A DNA stretch of 64,000 bases from JBCCTX01 sp039197765. Its GTDB lineage: Bacteria; Bacteroidota; Bacteroidia; J057. Below, piece after piece: positions 60,770 through 64,000 of this stretch (positions are counted from its first letter, which is position 1; each line of letters opens with the position of its first letter). Both the position numbers and the translations under genes were made by a program. A model generated the notes under the pieces. The model saw only the letters and a list, made by a program, of their open reading frames with translations, was not told the DNA's origin and ran no database searches. The stretch spans positions 5,759-69,758 of the forward strand of contig JBCCTX010000002.1 in NCBI GenBank assembly GCA_039197765.1. The letters are read 5' to 3'.

Positions 60770-61756
60770 ATGAGGAGCCGATATATGCTACACTTTGTAT
60801 TTTCTATCTTCCTATCTCTTGGAGGTTTACAGGAAGTAAGAAGTTCTACGCTAGTCCTTAATGGGCTGATGAGAAGCGCCAGCACAACTGATAGTTGTGT
60901 ATATATAATGGAAAATGACTTATTAGTTATAGAGATGGAATCTGCTGTCTTGGCGGGTGATTGGATGCAAGATTCATACATAGATGGGTATACGGGGGAG
61001 GGATATATTTTTTGGTCGGGTAACAACTATTTTAGTAGCAGCGGGGTAGGAGAAATCGTGTACAAGATCTATGTTCCCGAAGCTGGGGAATATCGTTTTG
61101 TCTGGCGAAATAAAATCCTACGAGGGACCAATTTCACTGAGCATAACGATACTTGGCTGAAAATCAATGGCGATGATTTTTTTGGCAGGGAAGGTGATGG
61201 TAGTATCGTTCACCCCAGGCCAGAATGTAGTACCACCAACGATTGTCCAGAAGGTTCTAGTGCAAATGGATTTTTCAAAGTATTTGGTTCTAGTCTCAAT
61301 AATTGGATCTGGCGGGCAGAAACCAGTGATGGAAGTTTTTACAATATATTTGTTCGTTTTGATAACCCGGGAATTTATGAAATTACGATTAATGCCCGGT
61401 CGAATTTTCATGGGATAGATAGAATGATTCTCTACAAGCCCAGTGTTCATCGCGATGCTTTCGCCCAAGATACCAACCGGGAAGCCTCAAAGATCAATTG
61501 CTCTGGCCTAGTACATAGGGACCGTCCAGTTGCTCGTATATCTCGGATTTATGCAAACGGACAAGCAGTAAAGATCGAATTGCCACAGCCTGTAAAATCA
61601 TCCTATGAACTGTTGGATCTTCAAGGAAGAGTCATGCAAAGAGGAAGTTCTAAGCAGGCAGCCTACACCGTTTCCCTTCCTTACCCAAGTGGCATATATG
61701 TGTTTCGGGTTCAGATAGGAAAGAATTTCTACACCCAAAAGATCATGATAGGGTGA
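60770..61756 (+). CDS. T9SS-secreted protein with putative carbohydrate-binding domain
   Basis: A 328-residue protein: signal peptide (MRSRYMLHFVFSIFLSLGG), a beta-sandwich-like body (about 40-230: LLVIEMESAVLAGDW, YKIYVPEAGEYRFVWRNK, NDTWLKINGDDFFGR, GIYEITINARSNFHGIDRMILYK) similar to the CBM6/35-like or GH115 C-terminal domains, and a C-terminal T9SS sorting domain (about 255-328: ELLDLQGRVMQRG, SGIYVFRVQIG, TQKIMIG). Probably surface-exposed and involved in carbohydrate recognition; no catalytic domain. It lies downstream of the fucoside block but about 310 nt away. Confidence 0.75.
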   Translation: MRSRYMLHFVFSIFLSLGGLQEVRSSTLVLNGLMRSASTTDSCVYIMENDLLVIEMESAVLAGDWMQDSYIDGYTGEGYIFWSGNNYFSSSGVGEIVYKIYVPEAGEYRFVWRNKILRGTNFTEHNDTWLKINGDDFFGREGDGSIVHPRPECSTTNDCPEGSSANGFFKVFGSSLNNWIWRAETSDGSFYNIFVRFDNPGIYEITINARSNFHGIDRMILYKPSVHRDAFAQDTNREASKINCSGLVHRDRPVARISRIYANGQAVKIELPQPVKSSYELLDLQGRVMQRGSSKQAAYTVSLPYPSGIYVFRVQIGKNFYTQKIMIG

Positions 61757-61764
61757 TCATGGCT

Positions 61765-61950
61765 TTAGTTCTTCGTTTCATTTCTTCTTGTTATGGTGAT
61801 CTTTTTGAAGTAACCATCGCTCCTTCTTAAGAGTGAAAGGCAAATGCCGGCAGCGCAACCGGCACTCGCAATAAAAATGGGGATTTTATTAGCTACTTTT
61901 CTTTGTAGTTTGGTCATTATTTCCGCCCTGGAAGTCCTTGAAGCTATCAT
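61765..61950 (-). CDS. Small hypothetical protein
   Basis: A 61-codon frame on the same strand as, and 41 nt downstream of, the aldolase/SDR gene. It starts with ATG (an internal ATG at 61917 is also possible), has one hydrophobic segment with small residues (IPIFIASAGCAAGICLSLL) and is basic on both sides, as for a one-pass membrane peptide. No family recognised; may be accidental. Confidence 0.25.
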   Translation of the reverse strand: MIASRTSRAEIMTKLQRKVANKIPIFIASAGCAAGICLSLLRRSDGYFKKITITRRNETKN

Positions 61951-61991
61951 TTTACTTTGATATTTTTTTTATTTAACTACCTTTTCTCTTT

Positions 61992-63962
61992 TTAAATGAC
62001 CCGTTCATTCCCACCGTCAATTGGCACTTGCAAACCCGTTATTTTGCCAAAGGTCTCGCTGAGCATCGCCACCGTCAAGTCCCCCACATCCTTAGAAGTT
62101 ACTTCGACTTTTAGTACGTTGTTCGTTTTGTATTCTTCCACTGTTAACCCATAATGTTTTGCTCGGGCTTGCAACACTTCATCCGTCCAAATAGCGGTAT
62201 CATATACAGCATTGGGATGGATCACATTGATCCTGATTCTCTTGCTTCCCAATTCGAAGGCTGCCACTCTAGCTAGTTGGGTTAGACCCGCTTTGGCCAC
62301 CGAATAGGCTGAGGCACCAGGACCTGGAGCGGGAACATTTTTAGATCCGATAATCACGACTGCGGGATCAAAACCTAACTCCAAATATGGGATACACATT
62401 TGTAGCAATCGTTGATGACTCGTTATATTAATATCCAAACTTTTTTGCCATAATTGAGGATTCATATCTACAATCTTGGCACTTTTGGGGAAGATCCCAG
62501 CATTACTAACCAGCATATCAATCCCTCCAAAATGGGCAATTGTTCGTTCAAGAGCTTGTTCCATTTGCTGTTGATCTGTTAAATCGCATTGGATTCCTAA
62601 AACTTCAGATTGGGAAAACATCCCTTCGATATTTGCAGCAATATCCAATCCTGCTACTACAGCTCCTGCTTTGACCAAACTTTCAACACAGGCCTTTCCA
62701 ATTCCACTCGCCGCGCCGGTGACAAGTGCAACTTTTCCCTGCATGGGTTTGGCTTTAGAAGCCCGCTTCAGTTTAGCTTGCTCCAAACTCCAATACTCCA
62801 TTTCAAACAAATCTTTCTGCTCTAGCGCTACCCAACCCCCTAATTGCTCCGCTTGGTAAATGGATTTTTGAGTATGCCTGGCAATATCTTCAATAATTAG
62901 AAGGGACTTCATTGTTGGCCCAAATGACAATACACCAGATCCGGGAATAATTGCCCAGCGTGGAGCCTGATCCAAAAGTACTTGTTCTCCTGTATTGTTT
63001 TCGGCATAATATTGCTTGTACGATGTGACAAAATTTTCTAGATCAGCCGCACTATCTTCGGAAAAGATGATCGGGTTACGTTTAGTCCTTATGATGTGAT
63101 CGGGAGTGAGTGGCCCACGGTTGGTAATATCCTTTACATTTGGCAATTCACTAAATGCAGTTGCCGCCATGCTATTATCTATGCTGGCTAGAACGGGTTT
63201 ACCGAAAATTCCAGCTACTTGTTTTCGAATACTGGCTATTCGTTTAGGATTGACTACTCCCCGTTTGGATCCCGTCATAGGAGAAGCACGTTGATTTTCC
63301 AGGTATTTTTCAGCCCTGTCTACAATTTCAATCATTTTTTCATAGCTGATTTTTGGATCATTATGAAACGTAAAGACACCGTGATTAAGCAGGATTATGC
63401 CCTCAAGCTGATCCCAATCCATTCCTTGAGTCAAATGGTAGATTTCCTTCGCAAGAATAAACCCTGGCATCACATAGGGAACGATCATCATATTGGGCCC
63501 ATAAATCTGTTCTATCCTTTCTCTTCCGCCAGGTGTATTGGTAATCGTTACTACTGCATCTGCATGGGAATGGTCGACGAATGTATACGGAATAATCGCA
63601 TGAAGGATTGCCTCTACAGAGGGATTGGGTGCAGAAGGATTGGTCATGGCCATCCGTTGGTATTTCACCATTTCCAGATCGGTTAAATGATCTAATTCCG
63701 CCAATCGATGTAAGGCTGTAAGCCTCACTGGAGCAAATCCCGCAGCCTCGATGGTACCTAGATCCCAACCACTTCCTTTGACATACAAAATATCTTCTTC
63801 TTCCCCAAAAATATTGGTTTCTCTGATTTTAACTGAGGTATTCCCTCCGCCATGCATGACTAAATCTTCTTCATTTCCCATCAATCGGGAGGTGTATACC
63901 CTTAGTTGCAGTAAATCACTATTCAATTTAGCTGCCTCGGCATCATTCCATTGACTTTTCAT
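61992..63962 (-). CDS. Bifunctional class II aldolase / short-chain dehydrogenase fusion
   Basis: A 656-residue fusion. The N-terminal part (about 1-390) is a class II aldolase/adducin-type domain with HGGGNTSVK, the metal-binding VDHSHADAVV and a downstream LNHGVFTFH. The C-terminal part (about 405-656) is a complete SDR with VTGAASGIG, VSNAGIF, YSVAK and VPIDGG. This architecture is known as bifunctional rhamnulose-1-phosphate aldolase/lactaldehyde dehydrogenase or YuxG-like proteins in deoxysugar catabolism, where cleavage to lactaldehyde is followed by oxidation. Exact sugar unknown. Upstream sequence runs off the window. Confidence 0.87.
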   Translation of the reverse strand: MKSQWNDAEAAKLNSDLLQLRVYTSRLMGNEEDLVMHGGGNTSVKIRETNIFGEEEDILYVKGSGWDLGTIEAAGFAPVRLTALHRLAELDHLTDLEMVKYQRMAMTNPSAPNPSVEAILHAIIPYTFVDHSHADAVVTITNTPGGRERIEQIYGPNMMIVPYVMPGFILAKEIYHLTQGMDWDQLEGIILLNHGVFTFHNDPKISYEKMIEIVDRAEKYLENQRASPMTGSKRGVVNPKRIASIRKQVAGIFGKPVLASIDNSMAATAFSELPNVKDITNRGPLTPDHIIRTKRNPIIFSEDSAADLENFVTSYKQYYAENNTGEQVLLDQAPRWAIIPGSGVLSFGPTMKSLLIIEDIARHTQKSIYQAEQLGGWVALEQKDLFEMEYWSLEQAKLKRASKAKPMQGKVALVTGAASGIGKACVESLVKAGAVVAGLDIAANIEGMFSQSEVLGIQCDLTDQQQMEQALERTIAHFGGIDMLVSNAGIFPKSAKIVDMNPQLWQKSLDINITSHQRLLQMCIPYLELGFDPAVVIIGSKNVPAPGPGASAYSVAKAGLTQLARVAAFELGSKRIRINVIHPNAVYDTAIWTDEVLQARAKHYGLTVEEYKTNNVLKVEVTSKDVGDLTVAMLSETFGKITGLQVPIDGGNERVI

Positions 63963-64000
63963 CTGTTTTAAATTTATTAGCGTGAATCCTATTAAAGAAT

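Noticed and set aside
63403..63768. 121-codon minus-strand open frame
   Set aside because: It lies fully inside the aldolase/SDR gene on the same strand in another frame, is rich in Cys, Ser and Arg, and has no family features; a shadow frame.
1..64000. tRNA, rRNA, CRISPR arrays, prophage or IS elements
   Set aside because: I looked through the intergenic stretches for cloverleaf ends, regularly spaced repeats, integrases and transposase ends and found none beyond the Rpn gene and the MITE-like element.

Overview
The window is from a member of the phylum Bacteroidota (Bacteroidetes). The evidence is a SusC/SusD pair, GLPGLI and outer-membrane beta-barrel proteins, T9SS-type C-terminal sorting domains, many lipoproteins, -7 promoter elements of the TAnnTTTG type, and little sign of Shine-Dalgarno sequences. 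Base composition is moderate (roughly 40-46% G+C in lines counted by eye), except in a richer block near the right end. No rRNA, tRNA, CRISPR array, prophage or intact insertion sequence was found.

Left part (1-9.97 kb): the tail of a DUF2459 gene, an SDR, a secreted S9 glutamyl-endopeptidase-like peptidase, a secreted protein with a chitobiase C-terminal-like domain, a glutaminyl cyclase lipoprotein, a secreted M20-type hydrolase with an altered metal site, and tagaturonate reductase.

9.97-17.8 kb is a biosynthetic cluster on the minus strand. In transcription order it holds an FAD oxidoreductase, a methyltransferase, a type III polyketide synthase, a FabL-like reductase, a FabZ-like dehydratase, a FabF-like ketosynthase, an acyl carrier protein and a 4'-phosphopantetheinyl transferase. 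It looks like a dedicated type II acyl-chain assembly set feeding a type III PKS, with methylation and hydroxylation afterwards, as in alkylresorcinol/alkylquinone pathways. An Rpn-type nuclease gene in the opposite orientation interrupts it.

17.9-33 kb is envelope and regulation: a MbnP/MbnH-like lipoprotein plus dihaem enzyme pair, a structured intergenic region, a TonB-C/TPR protein, an outer-membrane beta-barrel with a GLPGLI protein next to a divergent two-component system, a CDGSH iron-sulfur protein, and a SusC/SusD pair. 33-41 kb holds D-lactate dehydrogenase, a DUF4914 protein that resembles PEP carboxykinase, an S51-like peptidase, and an AraC regulator divergent from an alcohol dehydrogenase / LLM flavoprotein / SDR operon. 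41-47 kb holds outer-membrane, T9SS and DM13 proteins and a Crp-like regulator with an HXXEE membrane protein.

47.4-60.5 kb is a sugar-catabolic region: an AraC regulator, then L-fuconate dehydratase, an SDR, a FAH-family hydrolase, a second SDR, FucP, and an FMN 2-hydroxyacid dehydrogenase. This fits the oxidative (non-phosphorylated) L-fucose route to pyruvate and L-lactate, followed by lactate oxidation. It continues into a block of visibly higher G+C with an enolase-superfamily enzyme, an aldo/keto reductase, a GH151-like glycosidase candidate and a MelB-type transporter. The right edge has a T9SS-sorted putative carbohydrate-binding protein and an aldolase/SDR fusion. Functions are read from sequence motifs and gene order only; no database search was possible.
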